Below the pieces are notes generated by a model, which made no database searches, was not told the DNA's origin, and worked only from the letters and a program-made list of their open reading frames with translations. Positions 1 to 8,232 of a DNA stretch of 36,483 nucleotides are shown here, piece by piece; within the stretch, counting starts at the first letter, position 1; the number at the start of each line of letters is the position of its first letter. Source of the stretch: Smithella sp. M82 (GTDB lineage Bacteria > Desulfobacterota > Syntrophia > Syntrophales > Smithellaceae); NCBI GenBank assembly GCA_001683985.1, contig MAEO01000235.1:10969-47451 (forward strand), in the 5' to 3' direction. The translations under genes were made by a program, and so were the position numbers.

Positions 1-107
1 GTTTCCCTTGTAAAAATTGGCCGGAAACTGATAAAATACATTTAATTATATCCACTATAAACATTATTAAGGTATTTTAATTTTCAAAATTTCGGAGAGT
101 AAAAATT

Positions 108-1211
108 ATGAAAATGAAAATAGCGGTATTGACTGGCGGGGGAGATTGCCCCGGATTAAACGGAGCAATCAAATGGGTTACAAAAAGCGCGCTTGATCCC
201 AGAATGGCAGCGAACCGTTCCATATCCTTTGAAGTCATTGGTATTACTGATGGCTGGAAAGGCATGGTCGAGGTTGATCCTGATGATCAAAAAAGCTGTG
301 CGAAGTATATAAAACCTCTTGACGAAGAAGTTGTTCGAACTTGGGATCGCTATGGCGGAACGAATCTGGGAACATCGCGAACAAATCCCTTTAATCCGAA
401 AAATGATCGTTCGGGAAAGTTAATTGAAAACGTAAAGAAACTGGGCATTGATGCCATTGTCGCTATCGGGGGAGAAGATACTCTGGGCGTTGCTTATAAA
501 TTGCATAAGCTGGGCATTAAGACAGTAGGAATACCCAAAACGATAGATATGGATCTCGCGGGCACAGAGTATTCTCTGGGTTTTGACACAGCGATTAACA
601 TTATTATGGAAGAAATCGACCGCTTAAGAACGACTGCCGGTTCTCACGGACGTATTTTTGTTGTGGAAACAATGGGACGCAGTGCAGGCTGGCTTGCTTT
701 ACGTGGCGGTGAGAGCAGCGGAGCTTATATCATCCTTATACCGGAATATCCTTTTGATATGGATAAAGTATGTGAGCTCTTGCAGGAGAGGCAGGGCCGG
801 GAAATTAAATACTCTATTCTTGTAGCGGCGGAAGGGGCTAAACCTTTAGGACAGCAGGAATTTGTAAAAGACAGTTATGTAGATGATTTTGGTCATGTTT
901 CAATGGGCGGAATAGCTGCTTATATTGCCAATGAAATTCAGAATAAAACAGGATTGGAATCACGTCATATTATTTTGAGTCATCTCCAACGTGGCGGGAC
1001 ACCTTCAGCCCATGATCGCCTGATGGCCAGATGGTTCGGTATTGCCGCCGTTGATATGATTGTCAAAGGAGATTTCGGACGTATGGTAAGTTTGCAGCAC
1101 GGAGAAATTGCCACTGCGCCTCTGGAAGGGGTTATCAATAAGTTGCAATTAATTGACGTGAAAAAATATTACGATACCGAAAGATACAACGGAAGAAGAA
1201 CAATACTTTAA
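108..1211 (+). CDS. 6-phosphofructokinase, pyrophosphate-dependent type
   Basis: Phosphorylates fructose 6-phosphate to fructose 1,6-bisphosphate in glycolysis, in the cytosol. The 367-aa protein has the family's N-terminal GGGDCPGLN loop (about 10-18), GGEDT at 121-125, PKTID at 143-147 and MGRSAGW at 189-195. D124 and K144 stand where ATP-dependent enzymes have the two glycines of GGDGS and PGTIDND. An Asp and a Lys there are the known signature of PPi-using enzymes, so PPi is the likely phosphoryl donor and the step may be reversible. The length fits the group III PFK family. IDMD replaces the usual IDND, a small oddity. The ATG is preceded by GGAGAG about 10 bases upstream. The gene stands alone, followed by a gap and a diguanylate cyclase. 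Donor choice is inferred from residues only. Confidence 0.93.
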   Translation: MKMKIAVLTGGGDCPGLNGAIKWVTKSALDPRMAANRSISFEVIGITDGWKGMVEVDPDDQKSCAKYIKPLDEEVVRTWDRYGGTNLGTSRTNPFNPKNDRSGKLIENVKKLGIDAIVAIGGEDTLGVAYKLHKLGIKTVGIPKTIDMDLAGTEYSLGFDTAINIIMEEIDRLRTTAGSHGRIFVVETMGRSAGWLALRGGESSGAYIILIPEYPFDMDKVCELLQERQGREIKYSILVAAEGAKPLGQQEFVKDSYVDDFGHVSMGGIAAYIANEIQNKTGLESRHIILSHLQRGGTPSAHDRLMARWFGIAAVDMIVKGDFGRMVSLQHGEIATAPLEGVINKLQLIDVKKYYDTERYNGRRTIL

Positions 1212-1341
1212 TGACCCTCGTTGAGAGCACGCGTAGCGCCGTGGTAAAACGAGCGGAGCAAAACAGGATTGGCGCACTTAATTGACACGTAGTGATTTTT
1301 TTAGTACAAAAATATTAAAATTAATCTTTGCCGAAGAAATT

Positions 1342-2517
1342 ATGGTTCATAAAAGCCTTTCTTTGAATATCAACGGAATTAAAAAAAAATTGTCTAAGCC
1401 GGCCTTCAATCTTTCAGTTATGGCCGTTAATTTTTCTGTTATTCCCAGGGATGATCCCCAGCAGGCTTTTCGTCTCCGTCGCTTTTTTGTGGCATTCGCC
1501 ATATACATATTTAATATTTCAATTTCTTATTTTGCATATCTGGCAGGTATTGTGGATCTTCGGGCACTATACGGGTTGGGGATTATTGTTCTGACGATTA
1601 ACGTTGTTTTATTTATAGTCTTTCGCAGCGATCTCAATCTGCGAATGTCGGATCCCAGCCTCACTACAATTCAGATGTGCGCTGCCATCCTGGTTGTTAT
1701 GTACGCACTGTATTATGGTTATAAGATGCAGAGCATTCTTCTCTCGATGTATATTCTTATCCTTTTGTTCGGTACTTTTCGCCTCTATACCAGCCAGTTT
1801 TTGTTCATTAGCGGTTTTGCCCTGCTGACTTATGGGATAGATATTGTTTTGCTGAAGATTTTTCGTCCGCTAGATATCGATCTTAAAATAGAGCTTTTTC
1901 AATGGTTCGGACTGGCGGTAATTCTGATTTCTGTTTCTTTCATAGGAGGCAAGATCAGTTCTCTTCGCCGTGAACTGAGCGTCAGCCGGAGAAAGCTTCA
2001 GTCTTCTTTATCAGTCATTCGGGAAATGGCTATTCACGATGACCTGACAGGTTTCTTCAATCGTACCCATCTGATGGATCTCATCGAAACTGAGATTAAT
2101 CGCTCAATTCGTACCGGGGATGTTTTTTCTTTGGCCATGATAGATATAGATAAATTCAAAAATATCAACGATACATATGGACATCAAACAGGCGACTATG
2201 TATTGAAAACGTTTGCTTCCGTTCTCCGCAGTGTTTTACGTAAGACGGATTTTTGCGGACGTTATGGCGGCGAGGAATTTTTAGTTGTGCTTACCCAGAC
2301 GGATCTTCAGGCAGCGCAAATATTTGCCGAGCGTATCCGTGATTGTGTGGAGAAGAGCTTGTTCCCGAGTTTGGGTCCTGATTCCAAAGTTACAGTTTCC
2401 ATAGGTTTGACGGCGTATAAAATGCAGGAAAACATTGAAAGAACCATTGCACGTGCCGACGAAGCTTTATATAGGGCAAAAAACGGCGGGCGCAATCGCG
2501 TGGAAGTCTCAGCGTAA
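1342..2517 (+). CDS. Membrane-anchored GGDEF diguanylate cyclase
   Basis: Predicted to make the second messenger cyclic di-GMP from two GTP at the inner membrane. The N-terminal half contains about six hydrophobic segments, starting near RRFFVAFAIYIF, and no recognisable named sensor domain. A short linker leads to a C-terminal GGDEF domain. Its active-site loop is GGEEF (about residues 309-313), preceded by an RKTD inhibitory-site motif (300-303) five residues upstream, so product feedback is likely. The end, RADEALYRAKNGGRNRV, is typical of the domain. Start choice is uncertain: the frame stays open to a TTG at 1282 (20 more residues). I prefer the ATG at 1342 because GAAGAA lies just upstream and the membrane region begins well after it. 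The signal sensed cannot be read from the sequence. Confidence 0.9.
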   Translation: MVHKSLSLNINGIKKKLSKPAFNLSVMAVNFSVIPRDDPQQAFRLRRFFVAFAIYIFNISISYFAYLAGIVDLRALYGLGIIVLTINVVLFIVFRSDLNLRMSDPSLTTIQMCAAILVVMYALYYGYKMQSILLSMYILILLFGTFRLYTSQFLFISGFALLTYGIDIVLLKIFRPLDIDLKIELFQWFGLAVILISVSFIGGKISSLRRELSVSRRKLQSSLSVIREMAIHDDLTGFFNRTHLMDLIETEINRSIRTGDVFSLAMIDIDKFKNINDTYGHQTGDYVLKTFASVLRSVLRKTDFCGRYGGEEFLVVLTQTDLQAAQIFAERIRDCVEKSLFPSLGPDSKVTVSIGLTAYKMQENIERTIARADEALYRAKNGGRNRVEVSA

Positions 2518-2666
2518 ATATTCAACAAAATAAAATTCTTCTATTTAATCGGTAATTTCGACAATGATTTGCCGTAATAACCCATCTTGAAATTTGATCA
2601 TCTTCGTGATAGCTTTCTAAGCGGATTTAATACCGTTTTGCTTTCAAAGGATAATTACAAGGAACT

Positions 2667-2719
2667 GTAGTTCGAACCTTTAGGTTCGCGTGTTCAACGG
2701 TTCTGAAGAACCGTACTAC
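2667..2719. repeat. Cloverleaf-like palindromic repeat
   Basis: Two adjacent perfect hairpins, CGAACC-TTTA-GGTTCG (2673-2688) and CGGTTC-TGAA-GAACCG (2698-2713), are enclosed by an outer pair GTAGT (2667-2671) and ACTAC (2715-2719). The whole can fold as a three-stem structure in either strand. It lies in the 254-bp gap before the heme cluster and has no T-run, so it does not look like a terminator. It resembles a dispersed REP-type element, but copies elsewhere cannot be seen from this window. Confidence 0.7.
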
Positions 2720-2771
2720 GGATTAATACCGGCGGCGAAATGGTATTTTTAGAATTAAAGGAAGGCAGATA

Positions 2772-3413
2772 TTGAAATATTATCCGATTTTTCTGGACAT
2801 CAGGGATAAGAAGTGTGTCATCGTCGGCGGCGGTGAAGTTGCCGCAAGAAAAGCAGAAAGACTTATAGATTGCGGCGCCGATGTTTTTGTAATCAGTCCG
2901 CGGCTTTCACCAGAGCTTGCCGAATCGGATAAGAAAGATATGATTTGTCATATTGCCGCTGAATATACGGATTATTTTATTAATGGCGCTGCATTAGTCA
3001 TCGGTGCAACCGACGACGAAAAGATCAACGCCCGGGTAGCGGATGATGCCCGCACCAAAGGTATTCCCGTAAATATTGTTGATGATCCTAAAAGATGCGA
3101 TTTTATTTTACCAGCGCTGGTTAAAAGAGGAGATTTGGCGATTGCTATAGGTACCGGTGGTAAAAGTCCCGCTTTGGCACGTCACCTGCGACAAGAGCTG
3201 GAAAATAAATATGGCAAGGAATATGAAATCCTGTTGAATATTTTGGGAAACCTGCGCGCTAAGATGGAAAAGAACGCCGGAGTAGGCAAGGATTGGTTTA
3301 GTTCTCTAATGGCAGAAGGCATTCTGGAATCAATCAAAGCCATGGATTTTAAAAAAGTAAAAGAGATCGTTAAAAAAATAACCGGGGAGGAAGTGGAAAT
3401 TGATTTTAACTAA
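2772..3413 (+). CDS. Precorrin-2 dehydrogenase / sirohydrochlorin ferrochelatase (CysG N-domain, Met8/SirC-like)
   Basis: Oxidises precorrin-2 to sirohydrochlorin with NAD and may insert iron to give siroheme, the entry compound of the Ahb heme route. The 213-aa protein matches the N-terminal domain of CysG: an N-terminal Rossmann loop VIVGGGEVAARKAE (about 17-30), then NIVDDPKRCDFILPALVKRG and GTGGKSPALARHLRQELE. The methyltransferase half of CysG is absent here and is supplied by the cobA-hemD fusion downstream. The start is a TTG preceded by AAGGAAGG. The 3' end overlaps the next gene by 14 bp, indicating translational coupling. It is the first gene of the heme cluster. Whether it also chelates iron, as Met8 does, or only dehydrogenates, as SirC does, cannot be decided from the sequence. 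Confidence 0.93.
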   Translation: MKYYPIFLDIRDKKCVIVGGGEVAARKAERLIDCGADVFVISPRLSPELAESDKKDMICHIAAEYTDYFINGAALVIGATDDEKINARVADDARTKGIPVNIVDDPKRCDFILPALVKRGDLAIAIGTGGKSPALARHLRQELENKYGKEYEILLNILGNLRAKMEKNAGVGKDWFSSLMAEGILESIKAMDFKKVKEIVKKITGEEVEIDFN

Positions 3414-4230
3414 TCTGGAAATAATTTCGTTCAATATTGCTTTTACCCTCTCTACATTAAGCGCTGCGGGTTATCTATCTTCACTTCTTGTTAAAAGAGT
3501 GAAGTTGGCCAAAATATCCACGTGGATTCTGGCCTTTGCTTTCGGTTCTCTTACGGTTAATTTACTTTTTGCTCTCATCAATTCTTCTGTGCTGATTAAT
3601 CCCGGCTCACGTGATTTTCTGTCTCTTTGCGCATGGTCGGTATGCGCGGTTTATCTTGCCCTGCAATTTAAAACTAAGACCAGAGTGCTTGGGGCTTTCA
3701 TTTCTCCTTTTATCTTGTTGTTCATGATCGCCGCTGCCGGAGAGGCTTCAGGTAAATCGCTTCTTCCTCAAAATCTACAGAACTGGCTGACTACCATGCA
3801 TTTATTTTGCGTCATTATGGGTGAAGCGCTGTTTGTGATCGCGTCTTGTGCCGGATTGATGTTCATCATGCAGAACTCTCTTTTGAAAAACAAAAAATTA
3901 AGCAGGACGAGCAGACTGCTGCCGTCGCTTAGTGATCTGGACAGAATTAATCACATTTGTCTTTTGGGGGGATTTCCGGTTTTGAGCCTGGGCATTATTG
4001 CCGGGGCTGTTTTCGCAGGAATAAGTTGGCAGTCCGGTTGGCTGACGGATCCGAAAGTTATCTGGACTTTTGCCGGCTGGGTTATCTACGGATTTCTTCT
4101 GCATCAGCGGCTGGCCATCGGCTGGAAAGGTTACAGGATGGCCGTATTTTCCGGTGTTGCTTTTGTTTTTCTACTGCTTTCCTACGGAAGCGTAAGATTG
4201 TGTTTCTCAACTTTGCATAACTTTATTTAA
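3400..4230 (+). CDS. CcsA/HemX-like cytochrome c assembly membrane protein
   Basis: An integral inner-membrane protein of 276 aa with about eight hydrophobic segments. It belongs to the CcsA/CcmC superfamily, whose members handle or export heme for cytochrome c maturation; the HemX branch is commonly encoded beside hemA. The C-terminal part, with TDPKVIWTFAGWVIYG followed by a HQRLA segment, resembles the family's tryptophan-rich heme-binding loop, but the full WDPKE-type motif is not evident. It starts with TTG 9 bases after the strong ribosome site GGGGAGGAAG, inside the end of the preceding gene, and is followed after 2 bp by hemA. The position suggests a role in regulating or membrane-anchoring early heme synthesis. 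The exact function is not known from sequence. Confidence 0.8.
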   Translation: MILTNLEIISFNIAFTLSTLSAAGYLSSLLVKRVKLAKISTWILAFAFGSLTVNLLFALINSSVLINPGSRDFLSLCAWSVCAVYLALQFKTKTRVLGAFISPFILLFMIAAAGEASGKSLLPQNLQNWLTTMHLFCVIMGEALFVIASCAGLMFIMQNSLLKNKKLSRTSRLLPSLSDLDRINHICLLGGFPVLSLGIIAGAVFAGISWQSGWLTDPKVIWTFAGWVIYGFLLHQRLAIGWKGYRMAVFSGVAFVFLLLSYGSVRLCFSTLHNFI

Positions 4231-4232
4231 AA

Positions 4233-5492
4233 ATGATTGTACTGACCGGCTTAAATCATAAAACAGCATCCGTCGCTGTCCGGGAAAAGATATTTGCCGG
4301 ATGCCGGGAGAAAAAGGACTTGCTTCCCGCTCTTATGGCCATCAACGGCGTGGAAGAAGCGCTGTATCTTTCCACCTGCAACCGCGTGGAGATTATTGCC
4401 AGCGTCGCGGAAGATAGCGATGCCTTAAAAGATGTAAAAGATTTTCTGGCGCAAAACGGCGGCCTGAACCAGTCCGAAGCGGCAGACAGATTTTACGAAT
4501 ATCGCGGTGAAGAAGCTGTCCGGCATATTTTCCGAGTGGCGTCGAGCCTTGATTCAATGGTCATGGGCGAGGCGCAGATTCTCGGACAGGTGAAAGAAGC
4601 CTATCGCGAAGCTCTGGAAAAATATGCAACCGGCGTTGTTTTGAATCGTCTGATGCATTGCTCTTTCCGCACGGCCAAACGTGTCCGTTCGGAAACCGGC
4701 ATTGCCGTCAATCCCGTATCGGTCAGCCATGCCGCCGTGGAACTGGCCAAAAAAATCTTCGGCTCGCTGGAAGGCAAAATAATTCTGCTCATCGGTGCCG
4801 GAGAAATGGCCGAACTGACAGGTCAGCAATTGATTAAAAGAGGTGCGCAGTCCATCATCATCGCCAACAGGTCTCTCGCGCAGGCGGAGCTTCTGGCTGA
4901 AAAATTCCACGGCGAAGCGGCGCTGCTGGACACTCTGGAGAAAAAACTCATCGAAGCGGATATCGTCATCAGCTCCACCGGTTCGACGGGGTTTATCGTA
5001 ACCGCCAATATGCTCGAAAAAATTCATCACCAGCGCAAAAACCGCCTGCTGTTTTTGATTGATATCGCCGTACCGCGTGATATTGAGCCTGCGGCAAGCG
5101 AACTGGAAAATGTTTATCTTTACAACATCGACAACCTTCAGGACATCGTTGATGAAAATATGCATGTCCGCAAAAAGGAAGCGATAAAGGCCGAAGCGAT
5201 AATTGATGAGGAAGTGGTCAGATACATGAACTGGCAGAAGGAGCTCGAATCGGTGCCGACAATAGTCTCTTTGCGGAACAAGGCTGGAGAGATTGTGCAG
5301 GCGGAAATGGAGAAGGCCGCGGGCTGGTTGGGTAGTCTGACCAAAGAGAATCAGGAAAAAGTTGAGATTCTGGTTAATTCCATCGTAAACAAGGTGCTGC
5401 ATTCTCCGGTGACGGTTTTAAAGGAGGAAAGCTCGGAATTCAGCTCCCGCGATATTGTGGCGGCAGTCCGGAGACTTTTTCAGTTGGATTGA
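4233..5492 (+). CDS. hemA: Glutamyl-tRNA reductase
   Basis: Reduces glutamyl-tRNA(Glu) with NADPH to glutamate-1-semialdehyde, the first committed step of tetrapyrrole synthesis by the C5 pathway. The 419-aa length is normal. The N-terminal GLNHKTASVAVRE block is followed by the catalytic cysteine C49 in LSTCNRVE. The region SSLDSMVMGEAQILGQVKEA is diagnostic, and the NADPH loop IGAGEMAE lies near 187-194. The C-terminal helix of the dimerisation domain is present. It begins 2 bp after the CcsA-like gene, so the two are probably co-transcribed and coupled. The next step, catalysed by glutamate-1-semialdehyde aminomutase (hemL), is not encoded in this window. Confidence 0.97.
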   Translation: MIVLTGLNHKTASVAVREKIFAGCREKKDLLPALMAINGVEEALYLSTCNRVEIIASVAEDSDALKDVKDFLAQNGGLNQSEAADRFYEYRGEEAVRHIFRVASSLDSMVMGEAQILGQVKEAYREALEKYATGVVLNRLMHCSFRTAKRVRSETGIAVNPVSVSHAAVELAKKIFGSLEGKIILLIGAGEMAELTGQQLIKRGAQSIIIANRSLAQAELLAEKFHGEAALLDTLEKKLIEADIVISSTGSTGFIVTANMLEKIHHQRKNRLLFLIDIAVPRDIEPAASELENVYLYNIDNLQDIVDENMHVRKKEAIKAEAIIDEEVVRYMNWQKELESVPTIVSLRNKAGEIVQAEMEKAAGWLGSLTKENQEKVEILVNSIVNKVLHSPVTVLKEESSEFSSRDIVAAVRRLFQLD

Positions 5493-5543
5493 AGCAGTGA
5501 AAGGTGAAACCCACATGACGGTATCCGTCACAAAGGAGGATGA

Positions 5544-5648
5544 AAATCCCCCCTCACCCCCCTTTAGAAAAGGGGGGAACTCAAGTTCTGCCCTCTTCGC
5601 CGAAGAGGGGAACATCCCCCTTTAGAAAAGGGGGATGGAGGGGGATTT
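5544..5648. repeat. Triple-hairpin repeat with C-run/G-run arms
   Basis: The hemA-hemC gap holds three consecutive inverted repeats. One is a CCCCCC-TTTAGAAAA-GGGGGG hairpin around 5556-5577. The second is CCCTCTTCG-C-CGAAGAGGG at 5591-5609. The third is ATCCCCC-TTTAGAAAA-GGGGGAT around 5614-5637. The outer ends (AAATCCCCCC and GGGGGATTT) are also complementary, so the block can close into one structure. It looks like a dispersed MITE/REP-type element inserted between co-directional heme genes. No long T-run follows, so a terminator function is not supported. Confidence 0.7.
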
Positions 5649-5715
5649 GATGAGGATAGTTTTTAAATAATAATATAAACAATAACTTAGATGTGTATTT
5701 TCAGAGGAAAGGTGA

Positions 5716-6633
5716 ATGGTGAATATTAAAGTGGGCACACGCGGCAGCAAACTGGCATTGACACAGACAAATTTTGCTGCTGAAGAATTGAAGAAAACAA
5801 TACCGAATGCGGGCATTGAAATCTGCATTATTAAAACCAGCGGCGACATCATGCAGGATGTGTCGCTTTTGACCATCGGCGGACAGGGAGTTTTCGTCAA
5901 GGAAATTGAAGAAGCTCTGCTTTCCAAAAAGATTGATCTGGCCGTGCACAGCATGAAGGATGTTCCGGGTGAGATTCCGGAAGGGTTGATGTTTGCGGCA
6001 ATTCTGCCGCGTGAAGATGTTCGCGATGTGCTGGTAGCGCGTGACAACATCAAAATGGAATTCATGCCCAAAGGCGCGAAAATCGGCACCGGTTCACAGC
6101 GGCGCGGCGCACAGATCAAAGCCATTCTTCCTGATATTAATATTATTCCCCTCAGGGGTAATATTCAAACAAGGATAAGCAAGATTGAAACAGAAAATCT
6201 GACGGGAGTAATACTTGCAGCGGCAGGTATGAAGAGAATGGGATTGGTTGAAAAGATCACGCAGTTTCTGCCGGTGGAAACAATGCTTCCCTCAGTCGGT
6301 CAGGGCGCGCTGGGTCTGCAGATTCGCAAGGATGATGTTGAATTGGCCAATACCTGTGCAGCATTGAATGACGCGACGACCGCGGTGGAAGTTACCGCCG
6401 AACGCGCGTTTCTGCGGGCGCTGGGCGGGGGATGCCGCCTGCCGATCGCAGCGCTGGGAAAACTGGATGGCCAAATGCTGACGCTGGAAGGTATGATCGC
6501 GGCGCCGAACGGTTCCACGATGATTCGTGAAAAAATAAGCGGTACGATAAATGACGCGGAAGAAATGGGGGAAAAACTGGCGGAAATTGTTCTGGACAAG
6601 GGTGGTCGAAGACTGATGGATTTGATGTGCTGA
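5716..6633 (+). CDS. hemC: Hydroxymethylbilane synthase (porphobilinogen deaminase)
   Basis: Polymerises four porphobilinogen units into hydroxymethylbilane. The 305-aa protein starts with GTRGSKLALTQT, carries the catalytic aspartate in HSMKDVP (D82), the substrate-binding arginines around SQRRGAQ and PLRGNIQTRI, and the cysteine that holds the dipyrromethane cofactor, C240 in LGGGCRLPIAAL. All essential residues appear intact. The ATG at 5716 is chosen because GAGGAAAGG lies just upstream. It sits 223 bp from hemA, separated by a repeat element, and upstream of cobA-hemD, which uses its product. Confidence 0.97.
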   Translation: MVNIKVGTRGSKLALTQTNFAAEELKKTIPNAGIEICIIKTSGDIMQDVSLLTIGGQGVFVKEIEEALLSKKIDLAVHSMKDVPGEIPEGLMFAAILPREDVRDVLVARDNIKMEFMPKGAKIGTGSQRRGAQIKAILPDINIIPLRGNIQTRISKIETENLTGVILAAAGMKRMGLVEKITQFLPVETMLPSVGQGALGLQIRKDDVELANTCAALNDATTAVEVTAERAFLRALGGGCRLPIAALGKLDGQMLTLEGMIAAPNGSTMIREKISGTINDAEEMGEKLAEIVLDKGGRRLMDLMC

Positions 6634-6651
6634 AAATATGAACAATATTTT

Positions 6652-6680
6652 TTTGTCATTTCCGCGCAGGCGGGAATCCG
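6652..6680. repeat. REP hairpin (GTCATT-type)
   Basis: The hemC to cobA-hemD gap is almost entirely one short repeat: TTTGTCATTT, then the hairpin CCGC-GCAG-GCGG, then GAATCCGG. The same layout recurs at 10411-10589 (interrupted), 10893-10923 and in altered forms at 12001-12157, so it is a repeat family of this genome. It ends just before the downstream ATG, leaving that gene without a visible Shine-Dalgarno site. Confidence 0.75.
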
Positions 6681-6687
6681 GGATTTT

Positions 6688-8232
6688 ATGAAACAATGTT
6701 ACGTTTATATTATCGGTGCCGGCCCTGGCGATGCGGGGCTGATTACGCTCAAAGGCATTGAATGTCTTAAAGAAGCAGATGTCGTCGTGTACGATTATCT
6801 GGTCAGCAAGGAGTTGTTAAAATACGCAAAGAGCGATGCCCGATTTGTTTACGCGGGGAAACAGGGCGGCTCTCATACACTGTCGCAGTGGCAGATCAAT
6901 GACCTTCTGGTGAAGGAAGCAAAAGCCGGAAACATTGTTGTGCGTCTAAAAGGAGGCGATCCGTTTATTTTCGGCCGTGGCGGGGAAGAGGCAGAAAAGC
7001 TTGCCGCCAACAAGATTCCTTTTGAAATTATTCCCGGCGTCACGTCCGCGATTGCCGTTCCCGCTTATGCCGGAATTCCGCTCACGCACCGCGGTCTGAC
7101 GTCCACGGTGGCGTTTGTCACCGGCCATGAAGATCCGACCAAGGAAAAGAGCGACATCGACTGGCAAGCGCTCGCCCGCATCGGGACGCTGGTTTTTCTA
7201 ATGGGAGTGAAGAATATCGAAAAAATCGTTCAGGAGTTAAAAGACAACGGACGATCGCCCAAAACTCCTGCTGCGCTGATTCGCTGGGGCACCACACCCA
7301 GGCAGGAATTTCTTAAGGGCAATCTTTCCAACATTGTCAAACTAGCGAGGGAGCGCAAGTTCGCGCCGCCGGCAATTCTTGTTGTGGGCGAGGTCGTTGC
7401 CCTGCGCGATACGTTGCAGTGGTTTGATTCCAAATCGCTTTTCGGCAAAGGCGTGGTCATCACGCGGCCGGAAAAACAGGCGGACGATCTGGCAAAACTC
7501 CTGATTAAGGAAGGCGCCCATCCCCTTCATTTCCCTACCATTAAAATTGTTCCTCCGCCAAACTGGCGCGAACTGGATAAGGCGATAAAGAACCTGGAAG
7601 AATATGAGTGGCTGATATTCACCAGCGCCAATGGCGTGGCGTTCTTCTTTGAAAGGTTATTTGCGAAAAAGAAGGATATCCGCGATTTGAAGGGTATCAA
7701 GATTTGCTGTATCGGCCCGGCGACCGCCCAGCAGGTAGCCAACAAAGGAATCAAGGTTGATCTTGTTCCCCAAAAATTTATCTCCGAAGGAATTCTGGAA
7801 TCCTTTTCCCGCAAAAATCTGAAAGGAAAGAAAATCCTTCTCGCCAGGGCGGCCGAGGCGCGCGATGTTCTTCCCGAAGGCTTGAAAAAGCTTGGCGCGA
7901 GCGTTGATGTAGTCACTGCCTACGTTACGGTCAATTCGGGGAAAAAGAAAAAAGAGCTGGAAAAACTGTTTGAAGAAAATCAGGTGGATGTGATTACCTT
8001 TACAAGTTCATCCACAGTGTATAACTTTGCTAAAATAGCAGGAAACGGTTTTAAGCTGCCCAAGAATGTGAAAATCGCCTGCATCGGGCCGGTGACGGCC
8101 GCAGCAGCGAAAAAGGCCGGATTTCCCGTTGCTATTCATCAGGAAGAATATACAATGGAAGGACTTGTCGGAGCATTGATTAATTACTTTGAGAAAAAAC
8201 CGGCCATACGAAAAAGAGGCAAAAGTAAATGA
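6688..8232 (+). CDS. Uroporphyrinogen-III C-methyltransferase / uroporphyrinogen-III synthase fusion (CobA-HemD)
   Basis: A bifunctional enzyme of 514 aa. Residues 1 to about 245 are an S-adenosylmethionine uroporphyrinogen III methyltransferase, with GAGPGDAGLITLKG near 10-23, VVRLKGGDPFIFGRGGEE at 84-101 and PGVTSAIAVPAYAGIPLTHRG at 116-136. This half makes precorrin-2. Residues from about 253 onward form a HemD domain that cyclises hydroxymethylbilane to uroporphyrinogen III; ITRPEKQADDLAKLL and the later TFTSSSTVYNFAK match that family. The fusion is common in anaerobic bacteria and channels two consecutive steps. Its stop overlaps the ahbC start in an ATGA, so the two are translationally coupled. 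With the dehydrogenase at 2772 it completes siroheme precursor synthesis. Confidence 0.95.
   Translation: MKQCYVYIIGAGPGDAGLITLKGIECLKEADVVVYDYLVSKELLKYAKSDARFVYAGKQGGSHTLSQWQINDLLVKEAKAGNIVVRLKGGDPFIFGRGGEEAEKLAANKIPFEIIPGVTSAIAVPAYAGIPLTHRGLTSTVAFVTGHEDPTKEKSDIDWQALARIGTLVFLMGVKNIEKIVQELKDNGRSPKTPAALIRWGTTPRQEFLKGNLSNIVKLARERKFAPPAILVVGEVVALRDTLQWFDSKSLFGKGVVITRPEKQADDLAKLLIKEGAHPLHFPTIKIVPPPNWRELDKAIKNLEEYEWLIFTSANGVAFFFERLFAKKKDIRDLKGIKICCIGPATAQQVANKGIKVDLVPQKFISEGILESFSRKNLKGKKILLARAAEARDVLPEGLKKLGASVDVVTAYVTVNSGKKKKELEKLFEENQVDVITFTSSSTVYNFAKIAGNGFKLPKNVKIACIGPVTAAAAKKAGFPVAIHQEEYTMEGLVGALINYFEKKPAIRKRGKSK

Noticed and set aside
8..37. Promoter TTGTAA-N18-TAAAAT upstream of the phosphofructokinase
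   Set aside because: The match is weak in an AT-rich stretch near the window edge, so it was not listed as a feature.
1212..1341. Small gene between the phosphofructokinase and the cyclase
   Set aside because: No frame with a start signal is evident except the possible TTG extension of the cyclase.
2667..2719. Transcription terminator of the diguanylate cyclase gene
   Set aside because: Hairpins are strong but there is no T-run on either side, and the nested three-stem layout fits a repeat better.
4554..5402. 282-codon open frame on the minus strand inside hemA
   Set aside because: It is fully antisense to a well-conserved hemA, has a composition unlike real proteins (rich in F, H, R, Q) and no recognisable motif.
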